This document shows positions 44,076-53,740 of a stretch of DNA of 64,000 nt, piece by piece. Within the stretch, counting starts at the first letter, position 1; the number at the start of each line of letters is the position of its first letter. The notes below the pieces were generated by a model. That model had not been told where the DNA came from, ran no database searches, and saw only the letters and a program-made list of their open reading frames with translations. Made by a program: the position numbers and the translations under genes. This DNA is from Methylobacterium mesophilicum (GTDB lineage Bacteria > Pseudomonadota > Alphaproteobacteria > Rhizobiales > Beijerinckiaceae), in NCBI RefSeq assembly GCF_022179445.1, contig NZ_BPQU01000016.1:51039-115038 (forward strand), written 5' to 3'.

Positions 44076-45167
44076 ATGCCGTCCCTGCACGACCCGATCC
44101 GCATCGGCGCCATCGAGGCGAAGAACCGGATCTTCATGGCCCCGCTCACCCGCGGCCGCGCCACCCGCGAGCACGTGCCGACCCCGATCATGGCCGAGTA
44201 TTACGCCCAGCGCGCCGGCGCCGGGCTGATCCTCACGGAGGCCACCGGCATCTCTCAAGAAGGGCTGGGCTGGCCGTTCGCGCCGGGGATCTGGTCCGAC
44301 GCGCAGGTCGATGCCTGGCGGCCGATCGTGAAGGCCGTGCACGACCGGGGCGGCAAGATCGTCTGCCAGATCTGGCATATGGGCCGGCTGGTCCACCCGG
44401 ACTTCCTCGGCGGCGAGAAGCCGGTCTCGGCCTCGCCCATCGTAGCCCCGGACCAGGCGCACACCTATTCCGGAAAGAAGCCCTATGCCGAGCCGCGCGC
44501 GCTGGAGGTCTCCGAGATCCCGCGACTGCTCGCCGACTACGAGCGCGCCACCGCCAACGCCCTGGCGGCCGGCTTCGACGGGGTGCAGATCCACGCCGCG
44601 AACGGGTACCTGATCGACGAGTTCCTGCGCGACGGCAGCAACCACCGCACCGACCCGTACGGCGGCGCGATCGAGAACCGCGTGCGGCTGCTGCGCGAGG
44701 TGACCGATGCGGTGGCCGGCGTCGCCGGGCCGGAGCGCACCGGAGTGCGCCTGTCGCCCAACGGCGCGATCCAGGGCACCAACGATTCGAACCCGGAGCC
44801 CCTGTTCGTGGCCGCCGCCCAGGCGCTCGCCGACAGCGGCATCGCCTTCCTGGAGATGCGCGAGCCCGGCCCGGACGGGACCTTCGGCAAGGCCGACCAC
44901 CCGCCGATCGCCCCGGCGATGCGCAAGGTGTTCCGCAACCCGATGATCCTCAACGCCGATTACGACGGGGTCAGCGGCCAGAAGGTGCTGGATGCGGGCG
45001 AGGCCGACGCGATCGCGTTCGGCCGGACCTTCATCGCCAACCCGGACCTGGTCGAGCGCATCGCCAAGGGCGCCCCGCTCGCCAAGGACGAGGCCGCGAC
45101 CTGGTACAGCCAGGGGCCGCAGGGCTACACCGACTACCCGACGCTCGGCGAAGCCCGCGCCGCCTGA
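44076..45167 (+). CDS. Old Yellow Enzyme-family alkene reductase (NemA-like)
   Basis: This 363-residue FMN barrel has MAPLTRGRA at the N-terminus and TEATGISQEGLGWPFAPGIW. The active-site and substrate segment is VCQIWHMGRLVHPDFLGG, with VQIHAANGYLIDEFLRDGSN and AIAFGRTFIANPDL at the phosphate-binding end. It reduces activated C=C bonds and nitro compounds with NAD(P)H. The family is used for detoxification of electrophiles; the natural substrate is unknown. ATG 44076 has an ACGAGG ribosome binding site. It is preceded by the nucleotidyltransferase pair and followed by a kinase gene on the same strand. Confidence 0.92.
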   Translation: MPSLHDPIRIGAIEAKNRIFMAPLTRGRATREHVPTPIMAEYYAQRAGAGLILTEATGISQEGLGWPFAPGIWSDAQVDAWRPIVKAVHDRGGKIVCQIWHMGRLVHPDFLGGEKPVSASPIVAPDQAHTYSGKKPYAEPRALEVSEIPRLLADYERATANALAAGFDGVQIHAANGYLIDEFLRDGSNHRTDPYGGAIENRVRLLREVTDAVAGVAGPERTGVRLSPNGAIQGTNDSNPEPLFVAAAQALADSGIAFLEMREPGPDGTFGKADHPPIAPAMRKVFRNPMILNADYDGVSGQKVLDAGEADAIAFGRTFIANPDLVERIAKGAPLAKDEAATWYSQGPQGYTDYPTLGEARAA

Positions 45168-45348
45168 TCGGCTTCAACGCGGTGCCGAGGCCTGCGCGAC
45201 GGGCCCCGGCACTGACGGGCCCCGGCACTGTGGAAATCGCATGCGGAATGGGCGGCCGCCCGACAGCCCGTCACGGCGGCCGTGAAAACCTTAATCACCG
45301 GCCACGCCTATGCATCCGCCCGTCGCGCGCCTATGTGAGCGCGAGACC

Positions 45349-47262
45349 ATGGATGTGCCGCCCCCCAATCCGCGCGCGGATCTCGAACCGACCGACCGGC
45401 GCTGGAGCAGAGCGGACCGGCTGGCGGAACTGCACGACCTCGCCATCCTCGATACCGAGCCGGAGCCGCTCTACGACGACCTCGTCCGCATCGCCGCCCA
45501 TGTCTGCCGGGCGCCGGTGGCCCTGGTCAGCCTGGTCGACGCCGAGCGGCAATGGTTCAAGTCGGAATTCGGCCTCGGCCAGCGCGAACTGCCGATCGAC
45601 TGCTCGGTCTGCGCCCACACGATCGAGGCCGGCGACTGCCTGATCATCCCGGATCTCGCCGACGACCCGCGCACCATCGACAACCCGCTGGTAACCGGCG
45701 GGCCGGGCTTCCGCTTCTACGCGGGGGCGGTGATCCGGGGCGCGCAGGGCATCCCGCTCGGGGCGCTCTGCGTCCTCGACCGGACGCCCCGGCCCGAGGG
45801 GCTCGACGCCGACCAGGCCGCGACGCTCACCGCCCTGGCGCGCCAGATCTCGACCTTGCTCGAGAACCGCCGGACCCACGCCCAGGTCGCCGCCCGGGAG
45901 GCCGAGATCGCCGCCAGCGAGCGTCGCTTCCGGGTGATGACGTCGGCGATGCCCCAGATGGTCTGGACCACCCTGCCGGACGGGTTCCACGACTACTACA
46001 ACGACCGCTGGTACGAATTCACCGGCATGCCGTACGGCTCCACCGACGGCGAGGGCTGGAACGACGTGTTCCATCCGGACGACCAGGAGCGGGCCTGGAC
46101 CCGCTGGCGCCATTCCCTCGAGACCGGCGAGCCCTACGAGATCGAGTACCGCCTGCGCCACCGCGACGGCGCCTACCGGTGGACGCTGGGCCGGGCCATG
46201 CCGATCCGCGACGCGGAGGGGCGGATCGAGCGCTGGTTCGGGACCTGCACCGACATCGACGACCTGAAGCAGGCCGAGGCCGAGGCGCGCAAGCTCGCCG
46301 CCATCGTGGAGACCTCCAAGGACTTCATCGGCCTCTTCACCCTGGACGGCGCCGTCACCCATCTCAACGAGGCCGCCGTGGCGCTGGTCGGGCTGCCCGA
46401 CCTCGCCGCCGCCCGCCGGCACCGGATGGAGGATTTCTTCGGCGACGACAGCCGCCGGGTGCTGGCCGGGACGGTGATGCCGGCGGTTCGCCGGACCGGA
46501 TACTGGGAGGGCGAACTGGCCTTCCGGCATTTCGGCACGGGCGAGCCGGTGGCGGTGCTCTACAACATCTTCCCGGTGCGCGACCCGACCGGGGCCGAGA
46601 TCGGCTACGCCACCGTGACCCGGGACCTGCGCGAGGCCAAGCGCGCCGAGGAGGCCCGCGACCTGCTGATCCGCGAGCTGTCCCACCGGATCAAGAACAT
46701 CTTCGCGGTGGTGGGCGGCCTGGCGGCGCTCACCGCCCGGAGCGACCCGGCGGCCAAGCCGTTCGCGGCGGCCTTCCGGGAGCGGCTCGGCGCGCTCGCC
46801 CGGGCCCACGAATACGTCCGGCCCCATTCCCCCGACAGCGCCCCCGAAGTCGAGGGCCAGACCGTGCTCGGGCTGATGCGCCTGATCATGGCCGCCTACG
46901 AGGAGGACGGCCGGGCGCGGGTCGCGATCTCCGGGGACGATGCCGAGATCGGCGAGCGCACCGCCACCGCGCTCGCGCTGATCATGCACGAGCAGGCCAC
47001 CAACGCGATGAAGTATGGCGGGCTCTCCACCAAGGCGGGCGGCGTCACGCTGAGCGGCCTGCGCGACGGCGCCCGCTACACCCTGACCTGGGCCGAGTCC
47101 GGCGGCCCTCCGGTGACGCAAAAGCCCTCCCGGAAGGGGTTCGGCACCGTGCTGGCCGAGCGCAGCGTCGCGGGCCAGCTCGACGGCGTGCTGGAGCACG
47201 ATTGGGCGCCGGGCGGGCTGCTGATGCGGCTCAGCATGCCGCTGGCCAACCTCCGGCACTGA
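45349..47262 (+). CDS. GAF-PAS-PAS sensor histidine kinase, HWE type
   Basis: About 637 residues from ATG 45349 (MDVPPPNPRADLE); an upstream ATG at 45310 is in frame. A GAF domain (about 20-160) has the FRFYAGAVIRGAQGIPLGAL ending. PAS 1 (about 185-290) contains WTTLPDGFHDYYNDRWYEFT. PAS 2 spans about 300-400. The HWE kinase core has the phospho-His in ELSHRIKNIFAVV (near 446), an N box with ATNAMKYGG and the WAE motif in LTWAESGGPPV, which define HWE kinases. It has no membrane segments, so it is soluble. No response regulator is adjacent. Confidence 0.9.
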   Translation: MDVPPPNPRADLEPTDRRWSRADRLAELHDLAILDTEPEPLYDDLVRIAAHVCRAPVALVSLVDAERQWFKSEFGLGQRELPIDCSVCAHTIEAGDCLIIPDLADDPRTIDNPLVTGGPGFRFYAGAVIRGAQGIPLGALCVLDRTPRPEGLDADQAATLTALARQISTLLENRRTHAQVAAREAEIAASERRFRVMTSAMPQMVWTTLPDGFHDYYNDRWYEFTGMPYGSTDGEGWNDVFHPDDQERAWTRWRHSLETGEPYEIEYRLRHRDGAYRWTLGRAMPIRDAEGRIERWFGTCTDIDDLKQAEAEARKLAAIVETSKDFIGLFTLDGAVTHLNEAAVALVGLPDLAAARRHRMEDFFGDDSRRVLAGTVMPAVRRTGYWEGELAFRHFGTGEPVAVLYNIFPVRDPTGAEIGYATVTRDLREAKRAEEARDLLIRELSHRIKNIFAVVGGLAALTARSDPAAKPFAAAFRERLGALARAHEYVRPHSPDSAPEVEGQTVLGLMRLIMAAYEEDGRARVAISGDDAEIGERTATALALIMHEQATNAMKYGGLSTKAGGVTLSGLRDGARYTLTWAESGGPPVTQKPSRKGFGTVLAERSVAGQLDGVLEHDWAPGGLLMRLSMPLANLRH

Positions 47263-47263
47263 G

Positions 47264-47926
47264 ATGGCGCGCAGCCCCGGCGGGGCCGGGCCCGCGCTCG
47301 TGGTGCTCGATTTCGACGGCACCCTCGCGGACAGCTTCGGCTGGTTCTGCTCGGTCCTGAACGGCGTCGCCGACCGCTACCGGTTCCGCCGGGTCGAGGC
47401 CCACGAGGTCGAGGCGCTGCGGCTGCAGGGCGCGCGGGCGATCGTGGCCCATCTCGGCATCCCGCGCTGGAAGCTGCCCTTCATCGCCCGGCACATGCAC
47501 GCGCTGGCCGCCCGCGACGCCGGTGCGATCGCGCTGTTTCCCGAGGTGCCGGCGATGCTGGCCGACCTCGCGGCGGCGGGGGTGCCCCTGGCGATCCTGT
47601 CGTCGAACCGCGCCGACACCGTCCGCCGGGTGCTCGGCCCCGAGAACGCGGCCCGGATCGACGCCTATGCCTGCGGCGCCTCGCTGTTCGGCAAGGCCCG
47701 GCGGCTGCGGGCGCTGCTGGCCCACCGGAAGGTCGCGCCGGAGCGGGCCCTGTGCATCGGCGACGAGGTCCGCGACCTGGAGGCGGCCCGGGCGCTCGGC
47801 TGCCCGTTCGGCGCGGTGGCCTGGGGCTACACCGACGCGGCCGCGCTGGCGGCGCTCCGGCCGGAATACCTGTTCGCCGAGCCGGCGGACATCGCCCGGC
47901 TGGTGCGACGACGCGAATTGGTCTGA
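47264..47926 (+). CDS. HAD-superfamily phosphatase, phosphoglycolate phosphatase-like
   Basis: This 220-residue HAD protein has motif I VVLDFDGTLADSFGWF, motif II LAILSSNRADTV and motif III CIGDEVRDLEAAR, with a small helical cap between motifs I and II. It fits the phosphoglycolate phosphatase/beta-phosphoglucomutase group. The substrate is undecided. The start is 1 bp after the kinase gene stop, so the genes are likely co-transcribed. Confidence 0.88.
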   Translation: MARSPGGAGPALVVLDFDGTLADSFGWFCSVLNGVADRYRFRRVEAHEVEALRLQGARAIVAHLGIPRWKLPFIARHMHALAARDAGAIALFPEVPAMLADLAAAGVPLAILSSNRADTVRRVLGPENAARIDAYACGASLFGKARRLRALLAHRKVAPERALCIGDEVRDLEAARALGCPFGAVAWGYTDAAALAALRPEYLFAEPADIARLVRRRELV

Positions 47927-48056
47927 GACAAGTCAGGGTTTCAAAAGGTCCGCGACCTTTTGCGGGTCGAGCGCAGAGCCCCGCTCCGGGTGCTGAGGGG
48001 CTCCGCCCCCGAACCCCGCCAAAGGGCAGAGCCCTTTGGAAACCCCTACCGGTCGA

Positions 48057-48554
48057 TCACAGGCCGCGGTTGGCGCCCGGGACGACGCTGGTGCCCTTGC
48101 CGGAGCCGAACGGCTCGTAGCGGGTCAGGCCGCGGAACAGCTGGCTGAGGAACGCGCGGTCGGCGCCGCTGGTCGGCGTGGTGCGCTCGATGAAGTCGAA
48201 CACCCGGCCGTCCTGGAGGCCGTAGAGCGCTACCCGCTCCACCTTGAAGCCGGGGGTGAAGTAGACCGCCGTGACCTTCTGGTCCTCGACCTGCTCGCCC
48301 AGGAACATGATCGTCCGGCTGGTGTTCTGCGAGATGTAGTACCAGGACTTGTTGCCCACCGTGGAGACCGTCGACGGCGTGCCGAGGATCTGCAGCACCT
48401 GCTCGGGGGCCATGCCGGGCTTGATCGTGGCGAGCGCCGCCTGGTCGATCTGGTAGCCGTGGCGGAGCTCTTCGCCGACGCAGCCGGCGAGGCCGGCGCC
48501 CGCGAGGCCGATCAGGGCGAGGCGCGCAAAGGACTGGACGAGACGGCGCCGCAT
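48057..48554 (-). CDS. bamE: BamE-like outer-membrane assembly lipoprotein
   Basis: About 165 residues from ATG 48554 (MRRRLVQSF). The signal peptide ends in a lipobox LAGC (GLAGAGLAGCVG, Cys near residue 25). The SmpA/OmlA domain has YQIDQAALATIKPGMAPEQV and LQILGTPSTVSTVGNKSWYY. In E. coli BamE stabilises the Bam complex that inserts beta-barrel proteins, including porins such as the one at 17428. The frame is open further upstream, but the lipobox fixes the start. The gene is monocistronic. Confidence 0.9.
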   Translation of the reverse strand: MRRRLVQSFARLALIGLAGAGLAGCVGEELRHGYQIDQAALATIKPGMAPEQVLQILGTPSTVSTVGNKSWYYISQNTSRTIMFLGEQVEDQKVTAVYFTPGFKVERVALYGLQDGRVFDFIERTTPTSGADRAFLSQLFRGLTRYEPFGSGKGTSVVPGANRGL

Positions 48555-49123
48555 CGGGCCCCCAGAGAGCGTGTTGACGGACGAGCGACGCAGGCCGCCG
48601 CCGGTCCATGTCTCCGACGGCGCTTGCGCCTTGGGCGTGGGTTGCCGTACCGCGGGGATATGGCTTTGACAAGGCAAGCTTGGCCACACGCAGGCCGCCA
48701 ACGCACCCGTGCTCCCTCCTGCGGGGGAGGGTGGGCCTGGCGTCAGCGAGGGTCGGGAGAGGGGAGCGCCGTGGCCGGAGACGTCGCGACGGGACCCACA
48801 AGCTGCGCTGTCGCGCTGCCCCTTTCCCCCTGCTGCGCAGAGGGGCTACGGGCGACATAGGTTTCGACCGTAGCCGTGATCATGCCGTGGGCGCAGAAGG
48901 CGCGGGTCCCCTCTCCCGTGCGGGAGAGGGACAGGGTGAGGGATACGACCTCTCCGGAAGGCCCTGGTCCCTCACCCCAACCCTCTCCCGCACGGGAGAG
49001 GGGGCGCGGCGCAGCCTGCAACAACGCTTGTGCTTCAAACCTGTGTAGACCGTAGGCTAGAGGGGGGAGGGAGAGGCGCGTGTCGGCTTTGTTCTTGGCA
49101 TCCTGCAAGCCCGCGAGGCATCC
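48555..49123. repeat. intergenic region with GC-rich palindromic repeats (type C)
   Basis: This 569-bp gap holds no supported gene. It contains a CTCCCTC...GGGAGGGTGGGCC block at about 48712-48768 and an inverted pair CCCCTCTCCCGTGCGGGAGA (from 48908) and its mirror (about 48968-49002) with CTCACCC/GGGTGAG arms. Related CTCTCCC elements occur at 59043-59218. These are likely dispersed palindromic repeats of unknown role. Confidence 0.6.
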
Positions 49124-49681
49124 ATGATCGCCGCGCTGTTCCGGCGCGATGGCGCGCGCCGCCGCGCCGTCGAGGGGCTGCACGCGGCCATCAGCCTGGC
49201 GGCGCGCCGGCCGGGCCTCTACACGGGGCTCGCGGTGCCCGACACCGTGGAGGGCCGGTTCGAGGCCCTGTGCCTGCACGTGATCCTGGTTCTGCGCCGG
49301 CTGAACCGGTTGCCGGCCCCGGCGGCCGACGTGGCGCAGGACCTGGTCAACGCGGTCTTCACCCAGCTCGACGCCGCTTTGCGCGAACTCGGCGTCGGCG
49401 ATATGGGCGTCGGCAAGCGGATGAAGAAACTCGGTGCCGCCTTCTACGGCCGGGCCACGGGCTACGATGCCGCGCTCGACGCCCGCGACGACGCGGCCCT
49501 GCGGGCGGTGCTCGCCCGCAACGTGCTCGGCGGGGAGGGCGACGCGGCGGGCCTCGCCGCCTACGTGCTGGCGGCCGATGCGGCCCTGGCCGGGGCCGAC
49601 CTCGACGGGCTGCTCGGTGCCGGGCCGCCCTTTCCGGAGCCGGACGCGTTCGCGCCGGCCCCGACCGGAGACAGGACATGA
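49124..49681 (+). CDS. ubiquinol-cytochrome c chaperone family protein
   Basis: This 185-residue protein matches the CBP3/ubiquinol-cytochrome c chaperone domain: LYTGLAVPDTVEGRFEALCL, HVILVLRRLNRLP, DLVNAVFTQLDAALRELGVG followed by DMGVGKRMKKLGAAFYGR. In eukaryotes CBP3 helps cytochrome b insertion into complex III; bacterial relatives are assumed to assist bc1 assembly. ATG 49124 follows an intergenic repeat. The stop overlaps the YceD-like gene ATG (49678-49681), so the genes are coupled. Confidence 0.9.
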   Translation: MIAALFRRDGARRRAVEGLHAAISLAARRPGLYTGLAVPDTVEGRFEALCLHVILVLRRLNRLPAPAADVAQDLVNAVFTQLDAALRELGVGDMGVGKRMKKLGAAFYGRATGYDAALDARDDAALRAVLARNVLGGEGDAAGLAAYVLAADAALAGADLDGLLGAGPPFPEPDAFAPAPTGDRT

Positions 49682-50193
49682 GACACCGTACGGGCCCGGA
49701 GAGCGGGCCGCTTTCGCGCTGGGTCAACGTCGAGCGCCTGCCGCAGGGACGGGGCGCCGTCACCGTCGAGGCGAGCCAGGCCGAGTGCGACGCGCTCGCG
49801 GCCGACTTCAAGATCCCCGCCATCCGCGACCTGGTCGGCCGTTTCGACATCTCGGGCTCCACCAACCGGATGACCGTGACCGGCACGGTCGAGGCCGTGG
49901 TGACGCAGGTCTGCACCGTCAGCCTCGAGCCGTTCGAGGGCCCGGTCCGCGAGCCGGTGGAGGTCGTGTACACCGACACCGACCAGCTCGCCGGCACCGA
50001 CGCCGAGGACGTCGAGGTGCCCGACCCGCTGGTCGGCGGCCGGATCGATTTCGGCGCGCTCACGGCCGAGTTCCTGGCGCTGGGCCTCGATCCCTATCCG
50101 CGCAAGCCCGGCATCGCGTTCGAGCCCGTGGTGGCGGGCGAGGATGCCGGCCCCTTCGACGCGTTGCGCCGGCTCCGCGACGGGGAGGGGTGA
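49678..50193 (+). CDS. YceD/DUF177-family protein
   Basis: This 171-residue acidic protein has the DUF177 pattern: VTGTVEAVVTQVCTVSLEPF with the single conserved Cys, then VEVVYTDTDQ and the C-terminal LGLDPYPRKPGIAF. YceD family members are tied to 50S ribosome and rRNA maturation in some bacteria and plastids, where yceD often precedes rpmF-plsX-fabH. Here plsX follows 420 bp downstream without rpmF. Coupling to the chaperone gene suggests co-translation. Confidence 0.88.
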   Translation: MRHRTGPESGPLSRWVNVERLPQGRGAVTVEASQAECDALAADFKIPAIRDLVGRFDISGSTNRMTVTGTVEAVVTQVCTVSLEPFEGPVREPVEVVYTDTDQLAGTDAEDVEVPDPLVGGRIDFGALTAEFLALGLDPYPRKPGIAFEPVVAGEDAGPFDALRRLRDGEG

Positions 50194-50288
50194 GGCGGAC
50201 CGGCCTGGCGCTGTCAGCAGTCGGGTCGCTGCGCGAGAGGGACGAATCGGGCGTTCGGTTTCCACCAAGAGGAATCTCCAATCCAATC

Positions 50289-50402
50289 CCCTCATCCTGA
50301 GGGGCCGGAGCGCAGCGGAGGCCTCGAAGGAGCCCTCCAGCCGGCCGCGCGATCCCTGGAGATCTCCTTCGAGGCTCGCTGCGCTCGTACCTCAGGATGA
50401 GG
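50289..50402. repeat. palindromic intergenic repeat, type A (copy 2)
   Basis: CCCTCATCCTGA (50289-50300) and TCAGGATGAGG (50392-50402) are the outer inverted arms, with an inner pair CTCGAAGGAGCCCTCCAG and CTGGAGATCTCCTTCGAG. It has the same size and order as the copy at 28023 and lies in the 420-bp gap between the DUF177 gene and plsX. The remainder of that gap shows no gene. Confidence 0.8.
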
Positions 50403-50612
50403 AGGGTGGACGGGATCGCTCGCAGAAGCAGAAGCCCCCGCAGAGCCCCAGCCCGGCCCGCCCCGAAACAATTGCCTGACCCGTCCGGCCCGATTTCATT
50501 TGCCCGGCGGGCCTGTATCGCTATGGTCCGGCGCGCCCGGCGGGCGGCCCTCGTCCGTCCCGCCGCCGTTCCCGCCGCCGTTCCCCCTGCCGAGACCGCG
50601 ACCCGCAAAGAC

Positions 50613-51647
50613 ATGTCCCAACGCGTGTGCATCTCGCTCGACGCCATGGGCGGCGACCACGGGCCCTCGACCGTCGTGCCCGGCGCCGCCCTGGCCCGCG
50701 AGCGCCATCCCGACATGACCTTCCTGCTGTTCGGCGACGAGGCGGTGATCGCCCCGCTGGTCGCCAAGGAACCGCGGCTGAAGGACTGCGTCGAGATCCG
50801 CCACACCACCGTGGCCGTGGCCATGGACGACAAGCCCAGCCAGGCGGTGCGCCAGGGCCGGGGCAAGTCCTCGATGTGGCAGGCGATCCAGGCGGTGCGG
50901 GACGGGCAGGCCGACGCCTGCGTGTCGGCCGGCAACACCGGCGCCCTGATGGCGATGTCGAAGATCTGCCTCAAGACCATGTCGGGCATCGAGCGCCCGG
51001 CGATCGCGTGCCTGTGGCCCACCGTGCGCGGCGAGAGCGTCGTGCTCGACGTCGGCGCCACCATCGGCACCGATGCCGAGCACCTGGTCGAGATGGCCGT
51101 GATGGGCTCGGCCATGGCCCGCATCGTGTTCGACCTCGACAAGCCGACCGTGGGCCTGCTCAACGTCGGCACCGAGGAGATGAAGGGCAACGAGGCGGTC
51201 AAGGAAGCCGCGCGGCTGCTGCGCGAGATGGAGAGCACGCGGCTCACCTATCACGGCTTCGTCGAGGGCACGGACCTCGGGCGCGGCACCGTCGACGTGG
51301 TCGTGACGGAAGGTTTCACGGGAAACATCGCGCTCAAGACCGCCGAGGGCACCGCCAAGCAGATCGGCAGCTACCTGCGCTCGGCCATGACCCGCACGCT
51401 CTCGGCCAAGATCGGCGCGCTGTTCGCCCGGCAGGCGTTCAAGGCCCTGAAGGACAAGATGAACCCGAGCCGTGCCAACGGCGGCGTGTTCCTCGGCCTG
51501 GAGGGCATCGTCATCAAGAGCCACGGCTCGGAGAACGCGCAAGGGTTCGCCGCCGCGATCGACCTGGCCCACGACATGGCCCGCCACGACATGATCCGCA
51601 CGATCCGCGAGATGCTCGACCAGACGGCGGTCCTGGCGCCGGCGTGA
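50613..51647 (+). CDS. plsX: phosphate acyltransferase PlsX
   Basis: This protein of about 344 residues begins [20 protein letters not shown] and has the family markers [46 protein letters not shown] and [16 protein letters not shown]. It converts acyl-ACP to acyl phosphate for phosphatidic acid synthesis at the membrane. ATG 50613 is chosen over upstream in-frame codons because residues 1-72 of the longer frame are low complexity. It begins the plsX-fabH-ihfA-merR set. Confidence 0.95.
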   Translation: MSQRVCISLDAMGGDHGPSTVVPGAALARERHPDMTFLLFGDEAVIAPLVAKEPRLKDCVEIRHTTVAVAMDDKPSQAVRQGRGKSSMWQAIQAVRDGQADACVSAGNTGALMAMSKICLKTMSGIERPAIACLWPTVRGESVVLDVGATIGTDAEHLVEMAVMGSAMARIVFDLDKPTVGLLNVGTEEMKGNEAVKEAARLLREMESTRLTYHGFVEGTDLGRGTVDVVVTEGFTGNIALKTAEGTAKQIGSYLRSAMTRTLSAKIGALFARQAFKALKDKMNPSRANGGVFLGLEGIVIKSHGSENAQGFAAAIDLAHDMARHDMIRTIREMLDQTAVLAPA

Positions 51648-52031
51648 TGTTTTTGCCTTTGGCCGTGGCGTGTCCCACGACGCTCGAACCTCCTCCCCGT
51701 CATTCCGGGGCGCCGCAGGCGAGCCCGGAACCCAGAACCGCCGACGCTGCAAGACCTTGATCTGTCGGCGGCTCTGGATTTCAGGTTCCTCTGCGCGGCG
51801 CCGGAATGACAGGGTGATCAGGAGTCTCGAGGTCGCTCCTCCGATCACCGAACGTGGCCGGGGCGGCCCTGGACGACCTGCGATCGCGCGGGTGGCCAGC
51901 CCGCTGTCCGCGCGCTTACCGCGGAGGTCGGATCCCTATCTCGGCTCCGCGTGTTCAAACGGATAGGATTCGGACGTTCGGGGCGACACACCTGAGAAGT
52001 GTGAAGCCGGCGGCGTCCGGGAAGGAAAGCG
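51648..52031. other. intergenic region between plsX and fabH
   Basis: This 384-bp gap holds the type B palindromic repeat (51699-51810, annotated) and then ordinary sequence with a strong ribosome binding site (GGAAGGAAAGCG) before fabH. No gene was seen. The usual short plsX-fabH junction has been expanded here by the repeat. Confidence 0.6.
51699..51810. repeat. palindromic intergenic repeat, type B (copy 1)
   Basis: Outer arms GTCATTCCGG (51699-51708) and CCGGAATGAC (51801-51810) are perfectly inverted. Inner words include GAACCGCCGACGCTGCAAG and TGTCGGCGG, also an inverted pair. A second copy with the same outer ends and inner CCGCCGAC/CTGGATT words lies at 60951-61067. Confidence 0.8.
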
Positions 52032-53024
52032 ATGTCAGCCCTCCGCACAGAGTCTCCGCAGGCGCCGCGCTCGGTGGTGGTCGGGACCGGGTCGAGCCTG
52101 CCCGCGCAGGTCGTGACCAACGCCGCCCTGACCGAGCGGGTCGACACCTCGGACGAATGGATCGTCCAGCGCACCGGCATCCGCCAGCGCCACATCGCCG
52201 ACGCGAGCGAGACCACCGCGGTGCTCGGCGCCCGGGCCGCGCAGGCCGCCCTGGACGATGCCGGCCTCACCGCCGACGACATCGACCTCGTGATCTGCGC
52301 GACCTCGACGCCGGACCACACCTTCCCGGCCACCGCCACCGAGATCCAGGCGGCGCTCGGCATCCATCGGGGCGCAGCCTTCGACCTGCAGGCGGTCTGC
52401 GCCGGCTTCGTGTTCGCGGTCTCCACGGCCGACAAGTTCCTGACCACCGGCTCGGCCCGCCGGGCCCTGGTGATCGGGGCGGAGACGTTCTCGCGCATCG
52501 TCGACTGGGAGGACCGCACCACCTGCGTGCTGTTCGGCGACGGCGCCGGGGCGGTGGTGCTGGAGGCGCGGGCCGATGCGGGCGAGCGCGGCGTCCTCTG
52601 CGCCAGCCTGCGCTCGGACGGGCGGCACCGGGACAAGCTCTACGTCGATGGCGGGCCGGGCTCCACCGGGACCACCGGGCACCTGCGCATGGAGGGCCGC
52701 GAGGTGTTCCGGTTCGCGGTCGGGCAGGTCGCCGACGTGATCGCGGACGCGTTCGCGCAGGCCGGCGTCACGGCCGCCGACCTTGACTGGTTCGTGCCGC
52801 ACCAGGCCAACCGCCGGATCATCGAGGCCTCGGCCGACAAGCTCGGGATCGCCCGGGAGAAGATCGTCCTGACCGTGGACCGCCACGGCAACACCTCGGC
52901 CGCCTCGATCCCCCTGGCCCTCGACGTGGCGCGGCGGGACGGCCGCATCCAGCCCGGCGACCTCGTGATGATCGAGGCGATCGGGGGCGGCTTCAGCTGG
53001 GGGGCGGCGCTGATCCGCTGGTGA
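52032..53024 (+). CDS. fabH: 3-oxoacyl-[acyl-carrier-protein] synthase III (KAS III)
   Basis: This 330-residue protein has the catalytic Cys in [20 protein letters not shown] and the His/Asn pair in [15 protein letters not shown] and [16 protein letters not shown]. It starts fatty acid synthesis by condensing acetyl-CoA with malonyl-ACP. A strong ribosome binding site (GGAAGGAAAGCG) precedes ATG 52032. Its place between plsX and ihfA is the common alphaproteobacterial order. Confidence 0.96.
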   Translation: MSALRTESPQAPRSVVVGTGSSLPAQVVTNAALTERVDTSDEWIVQRTGIRQRHIADASETTAVLGARAAQAALDDAGLTADDIDLVICATSTPDHTFPATATEIQAALGIHRGAAFDLQAVCAGFVFAVSTADKFLTTGSARRALVIGAETFSRIVDWEDRTTCVLFGDGAGAVVLEARADAGERGVLCASLRSDGRHRDKLYVDGGPGSTGTTGHLRMEGREVFRFAVGQVADVIADAFAQAGVTAADLDWFVPHQANRRIIEASADKLGIAREKIVLTVDRHGNTSAASIPLALDVARRDGRIQPGDLVMIEAIGGGFSWGAALIRW

Positions 53025-53165
53025 CGCGGCACGGCCTCAGGTGGCCCTCGCCCGGCGCCGAAGCCGGCGGCCGCAATCCGCCGGACGGCGCCGTGCCAAT
53101 TCATCCGCCCCGCGCGGTTGACCGGGCGGCGGACGCCGATTAGCGTGCCGGATCATAGGGATACA

Positions 53166-53213
53166 CCGGCAGCCCACGGCGCGGCGCAGTTCGTCGCGCC
53201 CGTGGGCTGCCGG
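53166..53213 (+). promoter_or_regulatory. 14-bp perfect hairpin in the leader of ihfA
   Basis: CCGGCAGCCCACGG (53166-53179) and CCGTGGGCTGCCGG (53200-53213) are perfect inverted arms around a 20-nt loop. The 3' arm ends 28 nt before the ihfA ATG. No T run follows. It could end the fabH transcript, set message stability or act as a control element for ihfA. Confidence 0.55.
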
Positions 53214-53241
53214 ATGAGAACAGCAGGCGAGGGGACACGGC

Positions 53242-53571
53242 ATGGCAGGCAAGACGGTGACGCGCGCCGACTTGAGCGAGGCCGTCTACCACCAGGTGGG
53301 CCTGTCGCGGACGGAATCCGCCGCCCTGGTCGAGACCGTGCTGTCGGAGATCTGCGGCTGCCTGGCGGGGGGCGAGACGGTCAAGCTGTCCTCGTTCGGC
53401 TCCTTCGTGGTGCGCAGCAAGGGCAAGCGCGTCGGCCGCAACCCCAAGACCGGCGTCGAGGTGGCGATCGAACCCCGCCAGGTGATGGTGTTCAAGCCCT
53501 CCAACGTCCTCAAGGCCAAGATCAACGGCCAGGCGCTCAACGGGCTGGACAAGCACGACGAGGACGATTGA
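53242..53571 (+). CDS. ihfA: integration host factor subunit alpha
   Basis: This 109-residue protein has the HU/IHF signatures [20 protein letters not shown] and [20 protein letters not shown] followed by [20 protein letters not shown]. With IhfB it bends DNA at specific sites and supports nucleoid structure and promoter architecture. ATG 53242 has GAGGGG upstream. It precedes a MerR-family gene, as in other Alphaproteobacteria. Confidence 0.95.
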   Translation: MAGKTVTRADLSEAVYHQVGLSRTESAALVETVLSEICGCLAGGETVKLSSFGSFVVRSKGKRVGRNPKTGVEVAIEPRQVMVFKPSNVLKAKINGQALNGLDKHDEDD

Positions 53572-53740
53572 GCGCCTGGATGGAGGCCCCCTGCGACAGG
53601 GGTGACGCCCTTTCCCTCCCCTCACGGCGGGGGAGTGCGACGGCGAGCGGCAAACATTATCGCCTCAACTCCCGGTAAGGCTTGAGCCCGGCCCCGCGGG
53701 CCGGCAAGATCGACGCCGCCCCGCGCCGCATCAGATAGCC

